A stretch of DNA of 64,000 bases from Bacteroidales bacterium. GTDB taxonomy: Bacteria; Bacteroidota; Bacteroidia; Bacteroidales; F082. The DNA lies in NCBI GenBank assembly GCA_015493525.1, contig WGCY01000037.1:62001-126000 (forward strand). Direction: 5' to 3'. Position numbers and translations under genes: made by a program. Of this stretch, positions 55,519 to 62,775 are shown piece by piece (the first letter of the stretch is position 1; each line of letters begins with the position of its first letter). Below the pieces are notes generated by a model, which saw only the letters and a program-made list of their open reading frames with translations, made no database searches and was not told the origin of the DNA.

Positions 55519-55535
55519 CTGTTTCATTCTAAGAC

Positions 55536-56138
55536 ATGGACATCAACAGGGAAGAAATCACAGGAATTATCCTTGCGGGAGGCAGAAGCAGCCGGTTGGG
55601 AAAAGACAAAGGGCTATGCTCATTCAGGAACAAGCCGCTGGTATCGTATGCCATTGATATTTTAAAGCCCCTTTGCGGAAAGATGATGATTTCGGCCAAC
55701 CATTTTCCTGAAAAATATGCTGCGTTTGGTTTTCCTGTTATTCCCGACGAGGTCAAAAATATTGGCCCCATGGGTGGTGTTCTCTCCTGCCTGAAAAAAT
55801 CAAGAACACAGTACAACCTCATTCTTTCGTGTGATACACCTTTTGTAAACACAGATGTTTTCCGTCTTCTGCTAAAAAAAATGGAAAATTTCCAGGTGGT
55901 TTGTCCATCGCACGAGACTTTTCTTCTGGAGCCCCTGAGTGCCTGTTACAACACCAATGTCGTAAGTGAACTGGAAGAAGCCGTCCGCAATAAAGAGTAC
56001 AAAATGATGCAGTTTTTTAAACGTATCCGCTTCAAATCGGTAAATATCGACCAAAACCTGCCTTTTTTTAGCGATAACCTCTTTTTGAACCTGAACACAC
56101 CCGATGATTTGGAAAAAGCGGAGGAGATAAGATGGTGA
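55536..56138 (+). CDS. mobA: Molybdenum cofactor guanylyltransferase
   Basis: MobA links GMP from GTP to molybdopterin for bis-MGD enzymes. The 200-residue nucleotidyltransferase has the N-terminal GTP loop GIILAGGRSSRLGKDKGLCSF, the PDEVKNIGPMGGVLSCL segment with the GP-x-GG turn, the metal Asp in LSCDTPFV and the C-terminal NLNTPDDLEKAE. The length fits. The next gene overlaps its last codons (7 bases), implying coupled translation. It lies immediately after a repeat array. Confidence 0.93.
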   Translation: MDINREEITGIILAGGRSSRLGKDKGLCSFRNKPLVSYAIDILKPLCGKMMISANHFPEKYAAFGFPVIPDEVKNIGPMGGVLSCLKKSRTQYNLILSCDTPFVNTDVFRLLLKKMENFQVVCPSHETFLLEPLSACYNTNVVSELEEAVRNKEYKMMQFFKRIRFKSVNIDQNLPFFSDNLFLNLNTPDDLEKAEEIRW

Positions 56139-57328
56139 GCAGGACAAAACAACAACAGGACGACCTTTGGCTGAGGGCTGCCGTAGTAGGCGGACTGTGG
56201 GCATCCATCGAAATTATTGTGGGCAGTTTTTTACACAATACGCGCATCCCCTTTGCCGGTTCTGTTCTGGCTTTTACCGGTACAATCCTCCTTGTTGGAT
56301 TTTATCAGATATGGCCATACAAAGGGCTGATTATCCGCGCCGGGCTGATTACCGCCATTATGAAATCTGTTTCGCCCAGTGCCATCATCCTGGGCCCCAT
56401 GACAGGTATTATGCTGGAAGCCATTCTTATCGAAGGTATTATACGCCTGTTCGGCAATAACCTTTTTGCTTATATGACAGGGGGCATTCTCAGCCTCTCC
56501 AGTGCCCTGTTTCATAAAATTATCAGCCTGATCATTTATTACGGATTTAACCTTGTAAAGATCTATGTCAATATCATTAACTTCGGATTAAAGCAACTGC
56601 ATCTCGGTCAGGCTACTGACTGGCAAATCTTATGGTTTTTACTTTCGTTTTATGTTGTTTTCGGCATATTGGCCGGATGGCTGGGTTATGTTATCGGGCG
56701 TAAATCACTCAAACTACAAATAGCACAACATCAGGATATTCAAACGGTTAAAAAAGGAAACAACAAAGATTTCTTCGTACTGGATAAAAATCAAAAAACA
56801 TCATTGCTGTTGCTGTGGTTTCATGTCATTGCATTGCCAATGGGACTTTTACTTGTCAATATGCACTATCGCCTGCCGGGACTAATTTTTATGGCCTGTT
56901 ATGTCATTGTGTTCGGTTTTATTTACCAGCGGGCCTTGCGGCGGTTGCAGAAACCTGTTTTCTGGTCGCAACTGGTCATCATTGTACTGCTCTCGGCACT
57001 GTTCTGGGATTTTGGCAAACCCGACCATCAGTGGTTCAGTATTACCGGATTTGTTATCGGCCTGGAGATGTTGCTGCGGGCATTGTTTATTGTGGTGGGC
57101 TTCTCGGCACTTAGCGTGGAACTGCTCAACGAACATGTGCGCAATTTTCTTTTTCGGATTGGTTTTGGCCGTTTTTATAAAGGTATCGGATTGGCATTCG
57201 GGTCATTGCCCGTTATGATTGGATTGTTACCGTCATCAAAAGAGATTTTCCACGCTCCTGTAAAATCCCTGCTGAAGCCGCTGGTAATGGCCGACCAGTG
57301 GCTGGAAATTTTCAGAAAAGAGGATTAA
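56132..57328 (+). CDS. Multi-pass membrane protein coupled to mobA
   Basis: A 398-residue integral membrane protein with about ten hydrophobic segments in two halves joined by a charged loop near residues 190-215 (HQDIQTVKKGNNKDFF). The first half (GLWASIEIIVGSFLHNTRIP, then LGPMTGIMLEAILIEGIIRLFG) recalls the compact substrate-binding subunits of ECF transporters. The second half, with RALRRLQKP and a final amphipathic region, could be a coupling-type subunit. No family can be named with confidence. Overlap with mobA suggests a task in molybdenum or pterin metabolism, perhaps uptake. Confidence 0.7.
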   Translation: MVSRTKQQQDDLWLRAAVVGGLWASIEIIVGSFLHNTRIPFAGSVLAFTGTILLVGFYQIWPYKGLIIRAGLITAIMKSVSPSAIILGPMTGIMLEAILIEGIIRLFGNNLFAYMTGGILSLSSALFHKIISLIIYYGFNLVKIYVNIINFGLKQLHLGQATDWQILWFLLSFYVVFGILAGWLGYVIGRKSLKLQIAQHQDIQTVKKGNNKDFFVLDKNQKTSLLLLWFHVIALPMGLLLVNMHYRLPGLIFMACYVIVFGFIYQRALRRLQKPVFWSQLVIIVLLSALFWDFGKPDHQWFSITGFVIGLEMLLRALFIVVGFSALSVELLNEHVRNFLFRIGFGRFYKGIGLAFGSLPVMIGLLPSSKEIFHAPVKSLLKPLVMADQWLEIFRKED

Positions 57329-57365
57329 AGAGTACCGGTTTTATCGCTGAAAGAAAAAAGTAACA

Positions 57366-57466
57366 AAAACCTGTCAGGTTTTCGACTTCTTATTTTTTTA
57401 ACCTTTCAGGTCGGGTTCGACCTGAAAGGTTGACTACTTATGCTGGGCTGGATTTGTAATCCAGCC
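57366..57466. repeat. Cluster of three palindromes between convergent genes
   Basis: In order: AAAACCTG-T-CAGGTTTT (57366-57382); AACCTTTCAGGTCG/CGACCTGAAAGGTT with a GGTT loop (57400-57431, 14-bp perfect stem); and GGCTGGATT/AATCCAGCC with a TGT loop (57446-57466). The first two share the CCTG/CAGG core. They fill the gap between the membrane-protein and menD genes and may act as bidirectional terminators or REP-like elements. Confidence 0.8.
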
Positions 57467-57483
57467 TTAAAAAGCGTTCGTAA

Positions 57484-59166
57484 CTATTTTCCCAAATACC
57501 GGAAGTAATCTTTCAACACCTGTGCATTTTCTTCCTCAGCGGTAAAGATTTCCAGCAACGCCGGGCGGTTGTTTTCAGAATAAAATTCAGTCAGACATGA
57601 TTTTAGTTCCGCCTCATTTTCTGCTTTGAAGTACCGGACATCAAAAGCCCGGGCAATCATCTCTGCTTTCCAGTGATGGGTGGCAGCAAAAAACTTTTCA
57701 CGTTGTGCACTGACATCCGGGCCGGGAATAAACCGGAAGATATCGCCACCGCCATTGTTGATAACAATGATTTTCAGGTTAGGTGTCAGGTTATGGTTCA
57801 TCAAGGCATTGGAGTCGTAGAAGAAACCCAGATCACCGGTAATGACTGTGTTGATTTTTCCGGGTACTGCAAAAGCGGCTCCCGCAGCTGTGGAGACCTG
57901 CCCATCGATGCCGCTTACCCCGCGGTTGGAGAAATAATGAAACTTTGGCAAACTACCGAAAAGCTGGGCATAGCGTACCGGCGTGCTGTTGCCAAGATGC
58001 AACAAAGAGTTGCCGAGAATCTCAGCGAACAAAATCTCATACACTTTCAGGTCGCACCAGCCTGTTTTTTCCAAAAAGGCTTTCCGTTTTTGCAACACCT
58101 GCTGTTTGTGCTTCATCCAGAAATCCCGGTAATGGCTTTCGGTACCCGGTAGCGCATCTTTTATTTCCGACAGAAAAATCCCGGCTTCAGCTGGTATTAC
58201 GCCGGTAAGACAGAAATAAGTATCCCTTTTTTCACTGGAAGGTGAAATATGCCAATGGTTTTTGGCAGGATATTTCCGCAACAGCTTTTTGATTTTTTTC
58301 GATACGACAGAAGTCCCGAAAGTGATGAGCAACTCCGGTTGAATGTCAACCATTTCATCCTCCGGAATCTCCGTAATGAGGTTGTCAATCTCGTCCATGA
58401 AAGCCGGGGAAGACAGATTGGAGGTCGTTTCCGTCATGACGGCAACCTGTGGCAGTTTGGAAAGCCCCGCAAGCAGCTCATTTCGTTTTCCGGAAGGTTG
58501 CCCCTGCCCTGCCAGAATAAGTGTTTTACGACTTTGTTTCCATTGTTGCAGAAACCTTTCCCTGATTTTTTCGTCTACCGCAGCGGGCATATCAAAGGTG
58601 TCCAGTAAAGTTCCCGTTTCACCATGGCCTGTAAGTCCGTAAAGAGGCTCATCGAAAGGAATGTTGATGTGAACAGGACCGGGTTCGGGAAAAAGGGTTT
58701 GGTCAATAGCTTCGTTGATAAGCATATTGACTTTCTCTTTTTCTGCTTCCGAATTGATTTCCAACGGCAATGAATACGACTTTTTGATAAAGTTGGCAAA
58801 AACATTCTTCTGCCGGATGGTTTGTCCGTCACCGACATCAACCAGATGCGAAGGGCGGTCTGCCGTTAATACAAGCAACGGAATTTTATGATAAAAAGCC
58901 TCCGCTATAGCTGGTGAATAGTTGAGTGCTGCGCTTCCCGAAGTACAGGCAACGGCAACTGTCCGATGATTTTGCAATGCCATACCGAGTGCAAAAAAGG
59001 CGGCACTGCGTTCATCTACCACGCTGATAGCTTTTATATCAGCATGTTGCGCAAAGGAAATGATAATGGGGGCATTGCGCGAACCCGAAGAGAGCACAAT
59101 TTCACGAAGGCCTTTTTTTACAAATAGGTCTGTCAGCAAACTGGCTGTTTTTTTATCGGAAGTCAT
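57484..59166 (-). CDS. menD: SEPHCHC synthase (menaquinone biosynthesis)
   Basis: MenD is the thiamine-diphosphate enzyme that joins 2-oxoglutarate to isochorismate. The 560-residue product has LVVLSSGSRNAPII-like N-terminal family sequence (LREIVLSSGSRNAPIIIS), the TPP-activating segment VVDERSAAFFALGMA, ACTSGSAALNYSPAIAEA, ADRPSHLVDVGDGQTIRQ, and a C-terminal TPP/metal block GDLGFFYDSNAL and INNGGGDIF. The ATG at 59166 overlaps the menF stop as ATGA, so it was preferred over an upstream frame extension. It is the last gene of a menaquinone operon. Confidence 0.96.
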   Translation of the reverse strand: MTSDKKTASLLTDLFVKKGLREIVLSSGSRNAPIIISFAQHADIKAISVVDERSAAFFALGMALQNHRTVAVACTSGSAALNYSPAIAEAFYHKIPLLVLTADRPSHLVDVGDGQTIRQKNVFANFIKKSYSLPLEINSEAEKEKVNMLINEAIDQTLFPEPGPVHINIPFDEPLYGLTGHGETGTLLDTFDMPAAVDEKIRERFLQQWKQSRKTLILAGQGQPSGKRNELLAGLSKLPQVAVMTETTSNLSSPAFMDEIDNLITEIPEDEMVDIQPELLITFGTSVVSKKIKKLLRKYPAKNHWHISPSSEKRDTYFCLTGVIPAEAGIFLSEIKDALPGTESHYRDFWMKHKQQVLQKRKAFLEKTGWCDLKVYEILFAEILGNSLLHLGNSTPVRYAQLFGSLPKFHYFSNRGVSGIDGQVSTAAGAAFAVPGKINTVITGDLGFFYDSNALMNHNLTPNLKIIVINNGGGDIFRFIPGPDVSAQREKFFAATHHWKAEMIARAFDVRYFKAENEAELKSCLTEFYSENNRPALLEIFTAEEENAQVLKDYFRYLGK

Positions 59167-60263
59167 GGGGCAAAGTTGCGCATTTTTTCCACAACCGACA
59201 AGAGGGTGGCCGATTTGTCTTCGGTTTCCTGCCACTCTTTTTCCGGATTGGAATCAGCGGTAAGGCCTCCGCCGGTATAAAGTAACATTTTCTTTTCTGT
59301 AAACTCAGCACAGCGCAAGTTAACAAAAAGTTTTGAAGTGCCCCGTACCTGCCACGGGCCGATAAAACCGGTGTAAAATCGCCGTTGATGGTTTTCGGTT
59401 TCACCAATAAGCTGCCAGGCCGCTTCTTTGGGCAAACCACAGACGGCCGGAGTGGGATGCAACAGATTTACAAAACGACCGGTCTTGCCCTTCAATGTTT
59501 CTGCCGGAAAGCGAAACCGGGTGCAGATATGTGCCAGCCTGCCGGCAAGGATGGTTTCTGCCGGCTGTTTTTCGTAAGTTTTTATCCCTGTTTTTTTTAT
59601 CTGTTCCTCCACAAATACCGACACAAAAGCCTGCTCCTCTTTTTCCTTTTTTTCCCAGGGGACCGGCCCGTTTTTTCCCGACAGTTTTTGCGTTCCCGCC
59701 AATGCCATAGTCTCAAAATATTCAACCTCCTTTTTCAACAGCGTTTCCGGTGTAGCCCCTGCCCAGATACCGTTTCCGGGAAGATAAAAAAGATAAACAA
59801 AAGCGTTGGGATAGCTTTGCTGCAACAATTCGAAAAACAAATCAGGGCTGAAGCCGGTAGGCAACATTTTATCCCTAACCCGCGACAGCACCACTTTCCG
59901 GGCCTCACCGTTTTTGATACGGGCTACCAGGCCTGCTACCTGTTGGAGGTAATCTTCTTTGGTAGTGATAACATTCCGGATATGGGGAAGTTCTGTATCC
60001 TTATCGGAAAAAGCATCCAGATAATCTGATAATTCTTTGTATTCCGGCAGGTTGCCGGCAACTATTTCCGGTTTTATCAAAAAGGCATTCCCTGATTTAT
60101 AAGCATCAAACGGGGCAATGACAAACCCTGATTGTTCATCCAGCGTATCCGGAACAAACTTCTGTACCGGTGTTGTTTGCACGACAAACATCGGTGTTTT
60201 TTCACGCGGTATCCGGTAAACGGCAAAAGCAATATTTTTGGATAACAGTTTGCGGATAAGCAT
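59163..60263 (-). CDS. menF: Isochorismate synthase
   Basis: The enzyme isomerises chorismate to isochorismate, the first step of the o-succinylbenzoate route to menaquinone. The 366 residues contain the chorismate-binding core: KVVLSRVRDKML, FVYLFYLPGNGIWAGATPETLL, MALAGTQKLSG, the helix HICTRFRFP, LLHPTPAVCGLPKEAA, and RFYTGFIGPWQVRGTSKLFVNLR at the C terminus. The ATG at 60263 was chosen; the longer frame begins at TTG. The stop overlaps the menD start. A hotdog thioesterase gene precedes it on the same strand. Confidence 0.94.
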   Translation of the reverse strand: MLIRKLLSKNIAFAVYRIPREKTPMFVVQTTPVQKFVPDTLDEQSGFVIAPFDAYKSGNAFLIKPEIVAGNLPEYKELSDYLDAFSDKDTELPHIRNVITTKEDYLQQVAGLVARIKNGEARKVVLSRVRDKMLPTGFSPDLFFELLQQSYPNAFVYLFYLPGNGIWAGATPETLLKKEVEYFETMALAGTQKLSGKNGPVPWEKKEKEEQAFVSVFVEEQIKKTGIKTYEKQPAETILAGRLAHICTRFRFPAETLKGKTGRFVNLLHPTPAVCGLPKEAAWQLIGETENHQRRFYTGFIGPWQVRGTSKLFVNLRCAEFTEKKMLLYTGGGLTADSNPEKEWQETEDKSATLLSVVEKMRNFAP

Positions 60264-60301
60264 AAACAGCAATATTTTGAAAGGCAATAAGTCCCGTAAG
60301 G

Positions 60302-60733
60302 TTATTCTTCCGAATTTCTTTTTTTCACAACAAAGATGGTAACACGACAGGTGGATATCAGCCGTTCTTCTTTATCTTTCACATCGATATTCCAGATATG
60401 GGAAGAACGGCCCTGATGCATAATGGTGGCTTCGCCAATAACTTTTCCACTACGGGCACTCCGGAGGTGGTTGGCCGTAACATGCTGTCCTTTTACATCA
60501 AATTTTTCACGGTCGACCATCAGTGCCGAGCCAATACTGGCCAGCGTCTCCGCCAGGGCAATGGTGGCACCGCCATGTAAAATACGCATGGGCTGAAAAG
60601 TGCGTTCGTCCACCGGCATACTGGCCTTCATATAACCCGTCCGGGCTTCCAGGTATTCGATGCCCAGCTGTTCCATGAGCGTTCCGCGGTTCATGTCGTT
60701 GAGTGTGGCCATGTCAAAGGTTTGCTGTTCCAT
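60302..60733 (-). CDS. Hotdog-fold thioesterase (probable DHNA-CoA thioesterase)
   Basis: A 143-residue PaaI/YdiI-type hotdog protein. The family block RILHGGATIALAETLASIGS holds the HGG and catalytic acidic helix, followed by HLRSARSGKVIGEAT and SSHIWNIDVKDKEERLIST. Its position as first gene before menF and menD suggests hydrolysis of 1,4-dihydroxy-2-naphthoyl-CoA. A general acyl-CoA thioesterase is the alternative. The ATG at 60733 was chosen because a -7 element lies 18-25 bases upstream of it; the longer frame would start before the promoter. Confidence 0.88.
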   Translation of the reverse strand: MEQQTFDMATLNDMNRGTLMEQLGIEYLEARTGYMKASMPVDERTFQPMRILHGGATIALAETLASIGSALMVDREKFDVKGQHVTANHLRSARSGKVIGEATIMHQGRSSHIWNIDVKDKEERLISTCRVTIFVVKKRNSEE

Positions 60734-60750
60734 GAAGAAATATTTTATGA

Positions 60751-60758
60751 CAAAGATA
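60751..60758 (-). promoter_or_regulatory. -7 promoter element for the thioesterase-menF-menD operon
   Basis: The complement reads TATCTTTG, matching TAnnTTTG. Its position fixes the thioesterase start at 60733. Confidence 0.6.
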
Positions 60759-60956
60759 CGGTTTTGCAGGCAATGTGCTTTATCGTGGTTGTTGTTGGCT
60801 GTCAGGCTTTCGGGGTATAAACCATAAACCATTATATTTTCCGGATTTTGGTGAAGGTACATTCCGCCGAACTGATTTTCCAGTTCGATGAGGGAAATGG
60901 GGAAAAGTTGCCTGATAATGCTCCTACCGGTCAGGGGTTCTCCGACTAAAACAGTA

Positions 60957-61013
60957 AATTAGGGCAACAAACTTCCCTAATTAATAAAAAATAGGGCAAT
61001 TAAGTGCCTTATT
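60957..61013 (-). terminator. Terminator region after the TolC-family gene
   Basis: On the minus strand AATAAGGCA pairs imperfectly with TGCCCTATT (60990-61013) and is followed by TTTTTATT. A second perfect hairpin, AATTAGGG/CCCTAATT (60957-60982), lies just beyond. Apart from these and the men promoter, the 310-base gap holds nothing recognised. Confidence 0.65.
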
Positions 61014-61043
61014 TTAAATCTTTTTACCTTGTAAGGTCTGGGA

Positions 61044-62525
61044 TTACTGCACCAAAAGCTTGGTGTCCACCTTAATGGGCATGTTTTTTTGAAAATCGTA
61101 CAGGGTAAGTTTGCGTAACTGGTAGTAGTTTATCCAGTAATCTTTCAGCGTGTTGAAGTAATTCATTTTGGCATTGTCGTTGTCAATCTGCGCGTTGTTC
61201 AGTTCCAGCACATCGTTGACCATGCCAATCATATAGCGTTTGTGGGTAATTTCATACCGCAGCTGTGCCACCGTATCCGATTTGGCAGCAATGGCCAGTT
61301 GCTTTTTCTGCATGGCAAACTGCATGACTTTCAGAAAAATATTTTGTTCAAAATCAATTTTGTCCTGTTCAACGGAAGTTTTTACCAAATCCTGGTTTGA
61401 CTGGGCGATTTTAATACCGCCCCGGGCTTTCCCCCAGTCAAGCAACGGAAGCGTGATGCCCATACTGACACGCTCCTGGTTCAACGGATTCTGGTAGGCT
61501 TCCTGCAACGTATGCGATGTTTGCGACAGTCCGAAACTGGCATACAGGTCCATATCAAACCGGCCGTTCATTTTGGCCATGTTCACCTGACTGGCAGCCT
61601 CCAGCAACCGTTGTGTAAAAGAAAGCGAAGTAGAGGTGTTCTGTTTGGCTTCTTCAACGGCTTTGCTCACAGGAATATCAAAAAACGAAGTGATCAACGG
61701 CGGAACCAGCTGAATACGGCCACTGTCTTTTATGCGCAGGTAGGACTTAAACCGGAACAGCCTGTCGCTGTAATTCAGCTCCGATTGTTCCACGGAGGCA
61801 TCGGCTTTCAAAAAATTCAGCTGAAGCTGTAGCAGGTCGTTTTCGGCAATTTTCCCGAGATTATAGCGTCCTTTGGCTATCTTGTAGAGCGTATCATAAT
61901 TGTGGTAATTCTTTTTGGCTATCTCCACTTCTATTTGGGCAGTGAGCAGCGAGAAAAAATGGTTAATCGCCTTAATGGCAATATCTTCCTCCGATTCCAT
62001 ATATTGGCGTTTGGCCTCTTCATATTTTATCGGTTCAATCTTTTTTTGCCATTTGTAGGGATTGTAGGAAAAAATAGGTTGCCGGATTCCGATGTTGACC
62101 ACATTGCTCAGGTACTGCCGTGTGGTGGTGTCCGTAAAAAAGTTGTCCATGCGTTGTAACCCGCTGTTGACAAAAATCTCACCGCCGGTCAGCCCGATCT
62201 TCTGGTTCAGCGACAGGCCAATGGAATAGTTGGAAATGCTTTGCGAGGTGTACGAAACCGTTCCATCAGGGGCCGAAATGGCATTGATACTGCGGTTGAT
62301 GTCGGGCAAAGTGGCGGCCAGGTTCAGATTGGGCAGATAGGTGGCTTTAAAAGTACGGTATTGCCAATAACTTTTCCGGAAACGGTGAATGGCTATCAGC
62401 GCATCAGGCGACTGCTTCTGTGCCAAATGAATTACCTCACTGAGGGTATAATGTTTCACGGATTGTGCCGGCAGCAGGCTGATACCGGAAAAAGCAACAG
62501 AAAGAAAAAGGATGACACGTTTCAT
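61044..62525 (-). CDS. TolC family outer membrane protein
   Basis: A 493-residue outer-membrane efflux channel subunit with a signal peptide (MKRVILFLSVAFSGISLLPAQS). Two repeats of the TolC helical hairpin are visible: LSEVIHLAQKQSPDALIAIHRFRKSYWQYR starts the first and the second begins near residue 260. GITLPLLDWGKARGGIKIAQS is the usual equatorial strand block. The start at 62525 follows a -7 element, so a longer frame that begins upstream of the promoter was not used. It lies downstream of a MacB-type permease on the same strand, suggesting a MacAB-TolC-like system. Confidence 0.93.
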   Translation of the reverse strand: MKRVILFLSVAFSGISLLPAQSVKHYTLSEVIHLAQKQSPDALIAIHRFRKSYWQYRTFKATYLPNLNLAATLPDINRSINAISAPDGTVSYTSQSISNYSIGLSLNQKIGLTGGEIFVNSGLQRMDNFFTDTTTRQYLSNVVNIGIRQPIFSYNPYKWQKKIEPIKYEEAKRQYMESEEDIAIKAINHFFSLLTAQIEVEIAKKNYHNYDTLYKIAKGRYNLGKIAENDLLQLQLNFLKADASVEQSELNYSDRLFRFKSYLRIKDSGRIQLVPPLITSFFDIPVSKAVEEAKQNTSTSLSFTQRLLEAASQVNMAKMNGRFDMDLYASFGLSQTSHTLQEAYQNPLNQERVSMGITLPLLDWGKARGGIKIAQSNQDLVKTSVEQDKIDFEQNIFLKVMQFAMQKKQLAIAAKSDTVAQLRYEITHKRYMIGMVNDVLELNNAQIDNDNAKMNYFNTLKDYWINYYQLRKLTLYDFQKNMPIKVDTKLLVQ

Positions 62526-62549
62526 ATATCCAGGTTTATCTATGGATTT

Positions 62550-62576
62550 CCCCGGTGTCCGGGGCATACAAATGTA
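62550..62576 (-). promoter_or_regulatory. Promoter and leader hairpin of the TolC-family gene
   Basis: On the minus strand TACATTTG (62576-62569) matches TAnnTTTG. Just downstream, CCCCGG-aca-CCGGGG (62564-62550) forms a tight GC hairpin at or near the 5' end of the transcript, 25 bases before the ATG. Confidence 0.6.
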
Positions 62577-62602
62577 AATCATTTTTGGAAATGACGAAGT
62601 TG

Positions 62603-62752
62603 TCCAAAAAGTGGGTTTCACGCAAAGTGCGCAAAACTTTAACGCAGAAAACGCAAAACTTAAATCATTATAGCAAAATGATTTGCGCGCTTTGCGGTAC
62701 ATTTGCGCTTTTAGTGAGAACTTTCAAAAATTATCTTTTTGGATAGCCCCGG
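62603..62752 (+). repeat. Dispersed intergenic repeat, copy 3 (longest)
   Basis: About 150 bases from CCAAAAAGTGGGTTTCACGC to CTTTTTGGATAGCCCC. It matches copy 1 over nearly its whole length with an extra segment near 62690 (CGCTTTGCGGTACATTTG), and copy 2 over its first half. Its ends CCAAAAAG and CTTTTTGG are exact inverted repeats, so the element has terminal inversions of 8 bases. Confidence 0.85.
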
Positions 62753-62775
62753 GGTTATCTTTATAACCAAAACGG

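Noticed and set aside
59167-59235. N-terminal extension of MenD
   Set aside because: It would overlap menF by 73 bases; the ATG at 59166 overlaps the menF stop as ATGA, the normal coupled arrangement.
60734-60862. N-terminal extension of the thioesterase
   Set aside because: A -7 promoter element lies inside it and the extra 43 residues are unlike hotdog proteins.
62526-62702. N-terminal extension of the TolC-family protein
   Set aside because: The signal peptide starts at 62525, and the extension crosses a promoter and the dispersed repeat.
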